From contig QFOU01000012.1 of assembly GCA_003241595.1 (NCBI GenBank), positions 1-26,474 of the forward strand: DNA of 26,474 bases. The letters are read 5' to 3'. The position numbers were made by a program, and so were the translations under genes. The DNA is from Pseudomonas fluorescens (GTDB lineage: Bacteria > Pseudomonadota > Alphaproteobacteria > UBA2136 > UBA6156). The notes under the pieces were generated by a model. It was given only the letters and a program-made list of their open reading frames with translations. It was not told the DNA's origin and ran no database searches. Shown here piece by piece: positions 8,220-15,815 of this stretch. Position 1 is the stretch's first letter. Every line of letters starts with the position of its first letter.

Positions 8220-8442
8220 AACCCCTATCCCCCTCCCCTTTGCATTTTGCATGACCGCAGGTCATAGCCACAAAAAATGCAAGCCTGAAAAGATTGCAAG
8301 CAAACTAAAAGAAAAATCCGGCGCGCCAGCGCCATTGCCCCCGCGCGCGCAACTATAAACAGTCATCCCGGTGCTTTTCCGAGTCGCGCAGTGTACAGAT
8401 TAGTTCATAAGCGGCTCGGAAAAGTGCCGGGGAGCCGTTTTA
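8220..8442 (+). ncRNA. Candidate structured RNA in the 188-aa/ELM1 intergenic region
   Basis: This 270-bp gap has no open frame but contains three nested or consecutive hairpins. First, TTGCATTTT (8240-8248) pairs with AAAATGCAA (8274-8282), enclosing ATGACC/GGTCAT (8251-8256 with 8260-8265). Second, GGCGC/GCGCC lies at 8320-8333. Third, a 21-bp hairpin joins 8367-8387 and 8411-8431, followed within 8 nt by TTTT. In the third hairpin all three deviations from perfect complementarity are G-U pairs in plus-strand RNA but A-C mismatches in minus-strand RNA, favouring plus-strand transcription. It could instead be a dispersed palindromic repeat or the 3' end of the leftward ELM1 transcript. Confidence 0.3.
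8367..8431. repeat. Imperfect 21-bp inverted repeat
   Basis: The arms 8367-8387 and 8411-8431 share the core CTTTTCCGAG/CTCGGAAAAG and differ at three positions. The loop is 23 nt. The preceding GTCATCCCGG resembles the ends of palindromic repeats spread through some alphaproteobacterial genomes. I see no second copy in this window. Confidence 0.75.
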
Positions 8443-9477
8443 GCGCGCGCCCCTCTTCATCCACTTCGACCTTACAAAGCCTGCGATCATCATAGTATCC
8501 ATCAACCCCGCCGCCGGCGCCCGCAGGTTGAACTGCCCCTGCCACCATCGCGCCCGCCCTTGCTTGTTCAAAGCGGTGTAATAGGCACGGAATTTCTTCG
8601 GCACACTCTTTTCTTCGCCATAAATATAAACGGGCTTTCCGGCACTCGCCGCTTCGCTCACCATGCTCACACTATCCGCCGTCACAACAATGGCATCGGC
8701 CAATGCCAGATACGCAAGGTAAGGGTTATCCCGCGGCCCGCCCTCTTCCGGACTCCACAAGAAATGCGCAACCCCACTGTCTTTCAAAGCCTTTTCCACC
8801 GCCTCAACCACCTCCTGCCCACTTCTCCGACTGGTCGTTACCAACAATCCGGCATCTTGCCCCTTTAAAGGCTTGGCCAGGCTCTTGATCAGCTCTTTGG
8901 CCTCATCGGCACCAAACGCACCATGCTTGCTTGCACCCCCCACCAACACAGCGATCTTTGTCCCCCGCACGCTGCTCAAACGCTTGCGCCAGCGGTCAGC
9001 TTCTAACGCCAAGCGGTCTTTCGTAATGCGGTTGGGGGCACCCAGCGTCACCACCACATTACTGGCCTGCTTGTAACCATCGTGCTGCTCAACAGCCACT
9101 ACATCATAAGCAGAAGGTTTGCCACTCGGTCGCATCAACGCCACGGTAAACAAGCTCGGAGACACACCCTTCAACGCCCGCATGATACGGCTCACCTGAT
9201 ACCCCGAGCCCACCAGCACGTCATACTTACCAATATCGCGCACCAGCTTGTCATACTCGCTGTAAAGCATGCTGACCGGTAACATCTTCATGAATTTGCC
9301 CGAATACTTGGGCTTCATCGTCACCACTTCCGGGTCACGCACGCCCAGCATCTCTACCACGCCAAGGCTGCGGTTCTCGCTGCCGGTACGACCATCCGAA
9401 AGAATGAGGATGCGCGCCTTCGCAATATCACTCGCATCGAGCGATTCAATATCCATATCTTTGCGGGTTGCCAACAT
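8440..9477 (-). CDS. ELM1/DUF1022 family protein (mitochondrial fission ELM1-like)
   Basis: Belongs to the family that gave rise to plant ELM1 and is common in Alphaproteobacteria. It has a GT-B glycosyltransferase-like fold, but its bacterial reaction is not established. Features seen are an N-terminal ILILSDGRTGSENRSLGV segment, a Gly-rich VLVGGASKHGAFG, TTSRRSGQEVV, and the GT-B C-terminal signature NPYLAYLALADAIVVTADSVSM followed by EAASAGKPVYIY. Length 345 aa. I use the ATG at 9477 with AGAGG 8 nt upstream; GTGs at 9480 and 9486 are alternatives. It is the last gene of the leftward cluster starting with the O-antigen-ligase-like gene, 42 nt after ispA, which hints at an envelope role. 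That role is inferred. Confidence 0.88.
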   Translation of the reverse strand: MLATRKDMDIESLDASDIAKARILILSDGRTGSENRSLGVVEMLGVRDPEVVTMKPKYSGKFMKMLPVSMLYSEYDKLVRDIGKYDVLVGSGYQVSRIMRALKGVSPSLFTVALMRPSGKPSAYDVVAVEQHDGYKQASNVVVTLGAPNRITKDRLALEADRWRKRLSSVRGTKIAVLVGGASKHGAFGADEAKELIKSLAKPLKGQDAGLLVTTSRRSGQEVVEAVEKALKDSGVAHFLWSPEEGGPRDNPYLAYLALADAIVVTADSVSMVSEAASAGKPVYIYGEEKSVPKKFRAYYTALNKQGRARWWQGQFNLRAPAAGLMDTMMIAGFVRSKWMKRGAR

Positions 9478-9519
9478 CACCGTCACCTCTTATTGTTATT
9501 CGGCGGACTGAATTCTCAG

Positions 9520-10452
9520 TTACTTGCTACGCGTTACGCAATAACGGGCGATCAAACGCAGCAAATCACCTTCCGCCCCAAACGCATCCAATACCGAAAG
9601 CGCACGCTCGCACTCTTCAGTCGCGCGCTTCTGGGCACCTTCAAGGCCCAGCAGACTCACGAACGTGGTTTTACCGGCGCGGGCATCCTTACCGGGAGTC
9701 TTACCCAATTCCGCCGCCGTTCCGGTCACATCCAGCACGTCATCATAAACCTGATAGGCACGGCCCAACGCATCACCAAACACAACCATCTGCTTGCGCA
9801 GGGCGTTGTCGGCCCCGGCCATGACAACACCCGCCTCGCAGCAGGCCGTAATGTTCATACCGGTTTTCAAATAGTTCATGCGGGCAAGGTCATCCACACC
9901 CAGGTTGGTCGGCTTTTCCCATTCCCACTGCATGTCCACCATTTGTCCGGCAACCATACCAACCGAACCACTACTGCGGCCAAACAACTTAATGATCTCC
10001 AAACGCGCAAGCGGATCCTTATGACTGCGCTCGTCAGCCAACAGCTCAAACGCACCGGTTTGCAAACCATCGCTGGCCAAAATCGCGGTGGCTTCATCAA
10101 ACTGCTTGTGCGCTGTGGGGCGCCCACGGCGCAGATCATCGTTATCGAGGCTCGGCAGGTCATCCTGAATCAAGCTGTACGTATGGATCATCTCCATCGC
10201 ACTCCCCACCCAAAATACACCATCCCCCTTATAACCACCCAACTCCGCCGCTGCAGCTACCAACGCCGGACGCAACCGCTTACCGCCCGCAAAGGTGCTA
10301 TACCGCATGCATTCCCACACACGGTCACCGGGCAATCCCTGAAGGGTCGGCAACCAGCTATCCAGACATACTTCCACCCGCTGGGAAATATCTTTCAATG
10401 CCTCCTGTAAACGGAGGCTCTCCTGCTCATTCAGTGCCAGATGATTCGCCAT
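9520..10452 (-). CDS. ispA: Polyprenyl synthetase, probable farnesyl diphosphate synthase
   Basis: Condenses isopentenyl diphosphate with allylic diphosphates to make farnesyl (perhaps geranyl) diphosphate, the precursor of undecaprenyl carrier lipid, quinone tails and hopanoids. Both aspartate-rich motifs are present: DDLPSLDND (D97, D98, D103) with RRGRPT, and DDVLD (D237, D238, D241). Other family residues are GGKRLRP (residues 57-62 region), MAGQMVDM and KTG at 196-198. Length 310 aa, normal. The start at 10452 is chosen because the frame before it belongs to xseB and MANHLALNEQ fits the family N-terminus; AGGGA lies 10 nt upstream. It starts 13 nt after the xseB stop; the xseB-ispA pairing is common in bacteria. 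Exact chain length is inferred, not shown. Confidence 0.94.
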   Translation of the reverse strand: MANHLALNEQESLRLQEALKDISQRVEVCLDSWLPTLQGLPGDRVWECMRYSTFAGGKRLRPALVAAAAELGGYKGDGVFWVGSAMEMIHTYSLIQDDLPSLDNDDLRRGRPTAHKQFDEATAILASDGLQTGAFELLADERSHKDPLARLEIIKLFGRSSGSVGMVAGQMVDMQWEWEKPTNLGVDDLARMNYLKTGMNITACCEAGVVMAGADNALRKQMVVFGDALGRAYQVYDDVLDVTGTAAELGKTPGKDARAGKTTFVSLLGLEGAQKRATEECERALSVLDAFGAEGDLLRLIARYCVTRSK

Positions 10453-10465
10453 ACCGAGTACTTCC

Positions 10466-10687
10466 CTATTCGTCCGCATCCATGGCAACGGTGTCACCTT
10501 GAGCATTGATAACCTGTTCAACCTTTACTTCCGCCAAAGCCAACTGCTCCTTGCACACCTGCACCAGCTTCATGCCCTGCTCAAACGATTTCAACGCCTC
10601 ATCCAGCGCCACATCTCCCTGCTCCATGCGCGAAACCAGCTTTTCCAGCTCGCCCATGTTCTGCTCAAAACTACGTTGTTCGGTCAT
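10466..10687 (-). CDS. xseB: Exodeoxyribonuclease VII small subunit
   Basis: The small subunit binds XseA to form the single-strand-specific exonuclease VII. The sequence shows the family helical hairpin: FEQNMGELEKLVSRMEQGDV, LDEALKSFEQGMKLVQVCKE and QLALAEVKVEQVI. Length 73 aa, typical. The ATG overlaps the stop of the glycosyltransferase gene (ATGA), and AAGGA lies 8 nt upstream, so translation is likely coupled. The large subunit gene xseA is not in this window. ispA follows at once, the order seen in many bacteria. Confidence 0.96.
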   Translation of the reverse strand: MTEQRSFEQNMGELEKLVSRMEQGDVALDEALKSFEQGMKLVQVCKEQLALAEVKVEQVINAQGDTVAMDADE

Positions 10688-11772
10688 GACTTGGTTCCTT
10701 GCTCTTTAACGGTGCGCCCAGTGATGCGGTTATAGTAGTCCACATACTGTCCAACAATGGCATCTTCACTGTAATCACGTTTCAAGCGGTCACTTCCGCC
10801 CTTCACCAGCTTGGCCTGAAGCTTCTTGTCTTTCGCCAGCTTCAATACAGCGTCACGTAAACCGTCAATATCTTCAACTTCAACCCGTAAACCGGTTACG
10901 CCCTCTTCCACCAGCATGGCAAGGCCACCGGTATTGCTGGCAATCACGGGCACTTCATGCACCCAACCATCCAACACGGTATTGCCCAAAGGCTCATGAC
11001 GGCTCGGCGCCAGCCAAATGTCACTGGCTGCGGCAAACTTGGTAACACTATCCTGCCAACCGGCCCAACGTACACGGTTCTGCATCCCCAACTCATGGGC
11101 AAGGCTCTGCAACTCGCTCCGCAGCGGGCCATCACCCACCAGCAACAGAATAAAATCGTTCGGCATCTGCGCCAAAGCCTTCAAGGCAATGTCCACACCC
11201 TTCACTTTGTGCAAACGGCCCGCCATCATCATAACCGTTGCACCCGCAGGGATTCCCAGCTCGCCCCGCACTTTAAGGCCCACCTTTTCATCCCGGCCAC
11301 TGACGTTGGGAACAAAATTCCCGATCATCTCAGCGTGGCTGGCCTTCCAACCATGTTTTACAACATACTTAACAATTTCATCCGTGTTACCAATAAGGTA
11401 ATCGACCTTCTTCGTGTAATACTTCAGATCATAAAAGCCACCTAAACGCGCAACTTTTGCCCACGGCCCTTTCGGAACAAACCGCGTCGCACGGTTCATC
11501 CAGCTCTGCACAACATCAGCCTGATAGTCCTTGCAGATCTTCCGGATCTCACGCCCCGTCTTGAAGTCGAACATCCCACCGAACTTGGCTGTCTTGTAAG
11601 GAACACCCGCATCCGCCAGCACGCCCTGCAACCATCCGCCTTCACGTACGATAGCCAAAACATCCAGTTCGTCACGCTTATGCTGGGCTACCAGCAAACG
11701 ATACGCAAACATCTCGGCACCACCGGGCTTGGCAGCCCCGATCATGTGCACCACACGCAACTTCCGAGTCAT
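10684..11772 (-). CDS. GT4-family glycosyltransferase
   Basis: A GT-B retaining glycosyltransferase, probably acting at the inner face of the membrane on a cell-surface glycan. The N-terminal domain begins RVVHMIGAAKPGGAEMF, with the donor-domain Gly loop PGGAE. The C-terminal domain has AGRLHKVKGVDIALKAL, LLLVGDGPLR, FAAASDIWLAPSRHEPLGN and GGLAMLVEEGVTGL. The usual E-x7-E pair is EPLGNTVLD, so the second acid is Asp rather than Glu. Length 362 aa, normal. The start at 11772 lies 4 nt after the stop of the O-antigen-ligase-like gene and is probably translationally coupled. The neighbour suggests lipopolysaccharide or capsule synthesis; the sugar is unknown. Confidence 0.92.
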   Translation of the reverse strand: MTRKLRVVHMIGAAKPGGAEMFAYRLLVAQHKRDELDVLAIVREGGWLQGVLADAGVPYKTAKFGGMFDFKTGREIRKICKDYQADVVQSWMNRATRFVPKGPWAKVARLGGFYDLKYYTKKVDYLIGNTDEIVKYVVKHGWKASHAEMIGNFVPNVSGRDEKVGLKVRGELGIPAGATVMMMAGRLHKVKGVDIALKALAQMPNDFILLLVGDGPLRSELQSLAHELGMQNRVRWAGWQDSVTKFAAASDIWLAPSRHEPLGNTVLDGWVHEVPVIASNTGGLAMLVEEGVTGLRVEVEDIDGLRDAVLKLAKDKKLQAKLVKGGSDRLKRDYSEDAIVGQYVDYYNRITGRTVKEQGTKS

Positions 11773-11776
11773 AGAA

Positions 11777-13018
11777 TTACTTACCGGCAAAATGGGTGTT
11801 CTTAACAACTACGGAAGCACGTCGACGCTTCTTCAGATCACCGCCGCCCCAGCCGTTTCGCCAGCCCAGCATGCACACAACGATGAGGAAGGTCATCCAC
11901 CAGCCGTTGAACAGGCTGTTGTAGAACAATCCGGCCACCATATACGCGGTCAAACTCGCCAATGCCGCCACACCATAGATATTGCCTTTGGCAAACCCGA
12001 TGAAACGCCAGAACACCATCGCCATCAACGCCACAAACAATGCAATGCTCACGATCCCGCCTTCCAGCAATACCTGAAGCAACCAGCTGTTCGGGTTAGT
12101 ATCCACAACATCCATCATGTGCCGATAATTACCCACTCCGATACCAAACAGCGGCTTTTCCATAAATCCGGCCAGCGCAGCGGTCCACATACCGACACGG
12201 GAATCCAGACTGATCGCCATATCCCCCACATGCTCAATCCCCCATGCCGCAACATACAACGCAAAGGCAACAGCCAGCAGAACCGCACCGATCAACCAGT
12301 GACGCTTATGAATGACAGCACCATGGTAACGGCTGGTCATCCCAAGGAAGATCAGCAACGCCGAAGCCAAACCCAGTACACCCGGCACACCGCCACACAC
12401 AATGGCCACTACAAATCCAAAGCCAAACACCCAGGGGGCAACCCGGATGGCAAACGGCTCACCCTCACGGCTCTTCAACAACATGCGCGCCCACACAAAC
12501 GGCAGTACCACCGCCAGAATCGCACTCATATGCGTCAACCGGAACGGCTCCAGCGCCATATCGCGCCCATGCATGGCAGCACTTAACCGGGGGCTATGAG
12601 CCAAGGCATCCACCAGCGCCAGCGCGGCAACAATCATAGTGCCCGCAGCCAGAACTTTCATCAAAAGCTCAACATGTCGCCCGGGCATCTCACGAAGGGT
12701 AACAAACAGGATCGCACCACACAGCAGGAATATCCCCACCTGCACCCACTGCTCCAGCGCATAGGCCGGGTTGATCCCGGTCGATACACCCACCAGAAGG
12801 CTCGCCATCAATACCAACAACATCAAGGTAATGCGGCTGTTCAACAGCAACTTCATGGTGGTGCGCAAACTTTCGTCCTTGGTCGCCACCAAGCCGGTCA
12901 GCATGCCCAGCAATAACAATACAAAGACAATACTCTTGCCCAACAGCATGGTGGGAAGAGCTGCCCCAATGAACACAGCGCTACTGCGCCATAAAATCTG
13001 CTTATCTTCTTGTAACAT
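11777..13018 (-). CDS. O-antigen ligase family (Wzy_C domain) membrane protein
   Basis: A polytopic inner-membrane protein of the WaaL/Wzy superfamily, which transfers or polymerises undecaprenyl-linked glycans on the periplasmic side. About eleven hydrophobic segments are visible. The Wzy_C signature is a periplasmic loop with DSRVGMWTAALAGFMEKPLFGIGVGNY (residues near 270-300, quoted for its R and G-GxGxGNY), then NPNSWLLQVLLEGG. The loop His often found before the last motif is replaced by Asn/Pro context. Length 413 aa, typical. No clear Shine-Dalgarno sequence precedes the ATG at 13018. It leads the leftward cluster with a GT4 glycosyltransferase directly behind it, so surface polysaccharide is the likely substrate; ligase versus polymerase cannot be told from sequence. 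Confidence 0.85.
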   Translation of the reverse strand: MLQEDKQILWRSSAVFIGAALPTMLLGKSIVFVLLLLGMLTGLVATKDESLRTTMKLLLNSRITLMLLVLMASLLVGVSTGINPAYALEQWVQVGIFLLCGAILFVTLREMPGRHVELLMKVLAAGTMIVAALALVDALAHSPRLSAAMHGRDMALEPFRLTHMSAILAVVLPFVWARMLLKSREGEPFAIRVAPWVFGFGFVVAIVCGGVPGVLGLASALLIFLGMTSRYHGAVIHKRHWLIGAVLLAVAFALYVAAWGIEHVGDMAISLDSRVGMWTAALAGFMEKPLFGIGVGNYRHMMDVVDTNPNSWLLQVLLEGGIVSIALFVALMAMVFWRFIGFAKGNIYGVAALASLTAYMVAGLFYNSLFNGWWMTFLIVVCMLGWRNGWGGGDLKKRRRASVVVKNTHFAGK

Positions 13019-13307
13019 GCAGGCAGTCTACCCAAGCCGCCGCAGTTACGCCACCCCTTCGCGCCACATTTTCATAAGACAGGAGCGCGAATCCGCTCAA
13101 AAAATCATCCTTAAAGATGCAGCGCTAACCGGAACTTGACACTCTCTCAAACACTCCTCATCCTTAACACATGCACGAACTCAAGCACTTCTTCGGATTT
13201 GGTGGTGGCCAGTAACTACTACTGAGCCCACGTTTTGCATATTCCCCTTTCTACTAATTTCCTTTAAAACCGCACCAAACGTAAGCCTAATACGAAAGAG
13301 CTTTTGC

Positions 13308-14672
13308 ATGCCTGCAACCGATATGTCCGCCCTCGTCAGCCTCTGCCAACGACGTGGCTTTATTTTCCAATCGTCCGAGATCTACGGCGGCCTTAAAGGC
13401 GTCTACGATTTCGGCCCCCTCGGTGTCGAACTGAAGAACAACATCAAACGCGCCTGGTGGAGCAACATGGTCTACGAGCGCGACGACGTCGAAGGCCTCG
13501 ATGCCGCCATCATCGGCCACCCTCTGCTGTTCAAATACTCCGGCCACACCGAAACCTTCAACGACCCCCTTACCGAGTGCAAGGTCTGCAAAGCCCGCAT
13601 GCGCACCGATAAAATGAAGGATCCCACCGTCTGCGAAAACTGCGGCAGCAAAGACCTCCTGCCTCCCCGCGCCTTCAACATGATGTTCAACATGCAGTTC
13701 GGCCCCATGGAAGACAGCGCCTCCCGCGTCTACCTGCGCCCAGAAACCGCCCAGCACATCTTCGCCAACTTCAAGAACGTGCTGGATACCACCGCGCGCA
13801 AACTGCCCTTCGGTATCGCGCAGGTTGGTAAGGCGTACCGGAATGAGATCATCGCCCGCAACTTCGTCTTCCGCGTGCGCGAATTCGAGCAAATGGAACT
13901 GGAATTCTTCGTCAAACCCGGCGAAGACGAAAAGTGGCACGACTACTGGCTGGAAACCCGCCTCAAGTGGTGGGAGTCCGTCGGTGTGCCGCGTGAAAAA
14001 ATCAAGGTGGTGGATGTCGCGAAGGAAGACCTCGCCCACTACTCCAAGCGCACCTTCGATCTGGAGTACGAATACCCCCACGGCCACGATGAAGTGGAAG
14101 GTATCGCCAACCGTACCGACTACGACCTCGGTAACCACACCAAAAACCAATCGGAACTGGATATTCAGGCCAAAGTGCACGAGAACAAGGACAGCAACGC
14201 CCGCCTCGCAGTCCAAGATTTGGAAGCCAAGAAGTGGGTCGTCCCCTTCGTCATCGAGCCCTCAGCCGGTGTCGAACGCGCCTTCTTGGCCATCCTCAAC
14301 GAAGCCTACCACGAAGAAGCACTGGAAAACGGCGATACCCGCACCGTCCTCAAGTTCAAACCCCATCTGGCCCCCATCAAAGCCGCGGTCATTCCGTTGG
14401 CAAAGAATAAGCCAGAGCTGGTGAACTTGGCCAAGGGCATCAAGGCCGATCTTCAAAAACTCGGCCTCGGTCGCGTGCTGTTCGAGGATACCGGTAACGT
14501 CGGTAAGGCTTACCGCAAGCACGATGAAGTCGGCACCCCGCTGTGCATCACCGTGGACTTCGACTCGCTGGAAGACAACTGCGTCACCGTCCGCAACCGC
14601 GACAGCATGCAGCAAGAACGCATCCAGATCGCCGACCTCTCCGCCTACTTGCGCAAGTTCTACACAGCCTAA
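13308..14672 (+). CDS. glyS: Glycyl-tRNA synthetase, single-chain alpha2 type
   Basis: Charges tRNA-Gly. This is the class II homodimeric enzyme of eukaryotes, archaea and some bacteria, not the alpha2beta2 GlyQ/GlyS enzyme of most Proteobacteria. Seen: N-terminal GFIFQSSEIYGGLKGVYDFGP, motif 2 VGKAYRNEI with RVREFEQMELEFF, and motif 3 EPSAGVERAFLAIL. The C-terminal anticodon domain has LGLGRVLFEDTGNVGKAYRK and VGTPLCITVDFDSLED. An insertion has four cysteines (C91, C94, C109, C112) as in zinc-binding forms. Length 454 aa. The ATG at 13308 has only a weak GAAAGAG upstream. The 289-bp gap before it contains TTGACA at 13136 without a convincing -10. It is a single gene with a terminator. Confidence 0.96.
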   Translation: MPATDMSALVSLCQRRGFIFQSSEIYGGLKGVYDFGPLGVELKNNIKRAWWSNMVYERDDVEGLDAAIIGHPLLFKYSGHTETFNDPLTECKVCKARMRTDKMKDPTVCENCGSKDLLPPRAFNMMFNMQFGPMEDSASRVYLRPETAQHIFANFKNVLDTTARKLPFGIAQVGKAYRNEIIARNFVFRVREFEQMELEFFVKPGEDEKWHDYWLETRLKWWESVGVPREKIKVVDVAKEDLAHYSKRTFDLEYEYPHGHDEVEGIANRTDYDLGNHTKNQSELDIQAKVHENKDSNARLAVQDLEAKKWVVPFVIEPSAGVERAFLAILNEAYHEEALENGDTRTVLKFKPHLAPIKAAVIPLAKNKPELVNLAKGIKADLQKLGLGRVLFEDTGNVGKAYRKHDEVGTPLCITVDFDSLEDNCVTVRNRDSMQQERIQIADLSAYLRKFYTA

Positions 14673-14704
14673 CAGCGCACCAAACCACGGCGCACACAAC
14701 CAAA

Positions 14705-14729
14705 AAGAGGGGCTACTAAAGCCCCTCTT
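14705..14729. terminator. Bidirectional terminator after GlyRS gene
   Basis: AAGAGGGGCT pairs with AGCCCCTCTT (10 bp, loop ACTAA), with an A run on the left that becomes a T run for the leftward 73-aa gene. Confidence 0.88.
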
Positions 14730-14753
14730 CGTTATCTCGCGTGTCGCAGTCGC

Positions 14754-14975
14754 CTAAGCTTCATTTGCCTCAAAAAAGGCCTTCGCCTGCTCGATCAAAG
14801 AATCCTGTTGCTCCGGCGTCAGCTTGGTAAACAAGCGCATCAACTTTACACCTGCCACAAGCGAACGGTCGTCCGAAACCTGAAGTTCAACCGGTTTAGC
14901 AGCTGGCACCGCCTTTGCCTGACGCTTGTCCGCCAGCGAAATAACGTCAGCCGTCTCTACGTTAGCCTTAACCAT
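14754..14975 (-). CDS. Hypothetical protein, 73 aa
   Basis: No family recognised. It is a small soluble protein with a Lys/Ala/Val-rich first half (VISLADKRQAKAVPAAKPVE) and a helical C-terminus (LMRLFTKLTPEQQDSLIEQA, then KAFFEANEA). The LTPEQQDSLIE pattern resembles helix caps of small regulatory or chaperone-like proteins, but that is not an assignment. GAGG lies 7 nt before the ATG. It is convergent with the GlyRS gene and shares its terminator. The 180 nt upstream (14976-15126) hold no other gene. Confidence 0.7.
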   Translation of the reverse strand: MVKANVETADVISLADKRQAKAVPAAKPVELQVSDDRSLVAGVKLMRLFTKLTPEQQDSLIEQAKAFFEANEA

Positions 14976-15126
14976 GGAGTTGCCTCATAAGCCCAAACTC
15001 TTCCCTCGCGGGCACAATGTTAAATAAAATAAACGGGAAGAACGTACCCACCACTTAGGCATCCCCTTGCAAAAGCACAAGCCTTTTCTCTCCTCTCCGG
15101 CGTCCTAAAAAAAACACCCCGACACC

Positions 15127-15155
15127 TTGAAAACAGAATAGCATACACATGTATT
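15127..15155 (+). promoter_or_regulatory. Promoter of the structured leader and 49-aa gene
   Basis: TTGAAA (15127-15132), 17 nt, TGTATT (15150-15155). The predicted start near 15162 falls directly on the first paired segment of the leader. Confidence 0.55.
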
Positions 15156-15161
15156 CATTTC

Positions 15162-15296
15162 ATCCGAGGCATTCGGTCCCCGTCAAGAGACAGGATGGAG
15201 TGCCACATCACCCCACCCATTTGCTCAAGACCGTCCTCGGTTTCACCCCCGACCGCCCGACATCTCGGCGGTCACAACGCTCAAAGGAGCAAATCG
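15162..15296 (+). promoter_or_regulatory. Structured 5' leader, candidate RNA switch
   Basis: Visible pairings: CCGAGG (15164-15169) with CCTCGG (15235-15240); GGTC (15175-15178) with GACC (15229-15232); a hairpin GACCG..CGGTC (15251-15273) with inner CCGA/TCGG. In addition ATTTGCTC (15219-15226), inside the first stem-loop, is exactly complementary to GAGCAAAT (15287-15294), which covers the end of the Shine-Dalgarno sequence and its spacer. If both form, the RNA is a pseudoknot that hides the ribosome-binding site. I do not recognise a known riboswitch class. All pairings are by eye. Confidence 0.4.
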
Positions 15297-15446
15297 ATGA
15301 AAAACAGGTGCTTCTCGCCCCCCGGCCAGATGGCTGCAAAGAGCTCGGATGTTGCTGATGTGATCTCGATCCAGGGCGCCGGCGTCGGCAGCTCCCGTCT
15401 CGGCCGCGACGTCGACAAGTCGAGCCCCTCCGCGCTTTATATCTGA
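15297..15446 (+). CDS. Small protein, 49 aa, behind a structured leader
   Basis: Not recognised. The frame begins MKNRCFSPPGQMAAKSSDVA and ends SSPSALYI. It is Ser-rich, with one Cys, a Gly-rich middle (IQGAGVGSS) and no membrane segment. It is supported by an excellent ribosome-binding site (AAAGGAG, 7 nt before the ATG), a promoter at 15127 and a perfect terminator at 15492-15527, which together define a transcript of about 365 nt. TCG and AGG codons are more frequent than in neighbouring genes, so it may have a different origin. It could be a secreted or modified peptide, a leader peptide, or the whole transcript could be a non-coding RNA with a chance frame. I rate the coding reading slightly better than even. 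Confidence 0.55.
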   Translation: MKNRCFSPPGQMAAKSSDVADVISIQGAGVGSSRLGRDVDKSSPSALYI

Positions 15447-15491
15447 TTCTCGATCGCCGGCGGCCATAAGCCCACAGGCTTCCCTCCAACC

Positions 15492-15527
15492 CCCTTTCTC
15501 TGGTTCGCCAGAGAAAGGGATTTTTTT
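15492..15527 (+). terminator. Intrinsic terminator with UUCG tetraloop
   Basis: CCCTTTCTCTGG pairs perfectly with CCAGAGAAAGGG around TTCG, followed by A and T7. It is one of the strongest terminators in the window. The following 150 nt (15528-15677) are C/A-rich with no feature. Confidence 0.95.
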
Positions 15528-15677
15528 ATCCCTCGCTCACCCGCGCAACCAACCCACCCAAAAACCCCAATCACATCAATACCCCTCGCCCTTTCCAAAA
15601 ATCCACCGCTCACATTTTCAAAAATTTCCCCAACCAAATCAAACCCCACCGCCCACCCGCGCAACCCTCTATTTTAC

Positions 15678-15706
15678 TTGACATTTCAATAAATTAAATG
15701 TACAAT
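15678..15706 (+). promoter_or_regulatory. Strong sigma70-type promoter of the DUF6496-like operon
   Basis: TTGACA (15678-15683), a 17-nt A+T-rich spacer and TACAAT (15701-15706). Only one base departs from consensus. The start would be near 15713, about 100 nt before the first ATG. Confidence 0.85.
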
Positions 15707-15815
15707 ACACACATAAAAGCACCAAATCCCGCCCTTTCCGGCCGCGGAACCACCCCCTCCCCCCACCATTATCCTCTCGCTCCCACCTCACTCAAAAAAA
15801 GCGAAGGAGAAAAAA

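Noticed and set aside
13136..13164. TTGACA upstream of the GlyRS gene
   Set aside because: No acceptable -10 hexamer 16-18 nt downstream, and it lies about 170 nt from the start codon.
13287..14216. Minus-strand frame (309 codons) opposite the GlyRS gene
   Set aside because: The sense gene is certain, and this frame is a codon-bias shadow.
15183..15197. 15-nt TCAAGAGACAGGATG, which also occurs in the Tn5 neomycin-resistance leader as I remember it
   Set aside because: Too short to imply Tn5 or vector sequence; neither side continues the match, and it lies within the paired leader.
15162..15527. Whether the 365-nt transcript is a tmRNA, RNase P RNA or SRP RNA
   Set aside because: None of the conserved segments is present: no tRNA-like ends with TTCGA, no GAGGAAAGTCC, and no SRP Alu or tetraloop motif.
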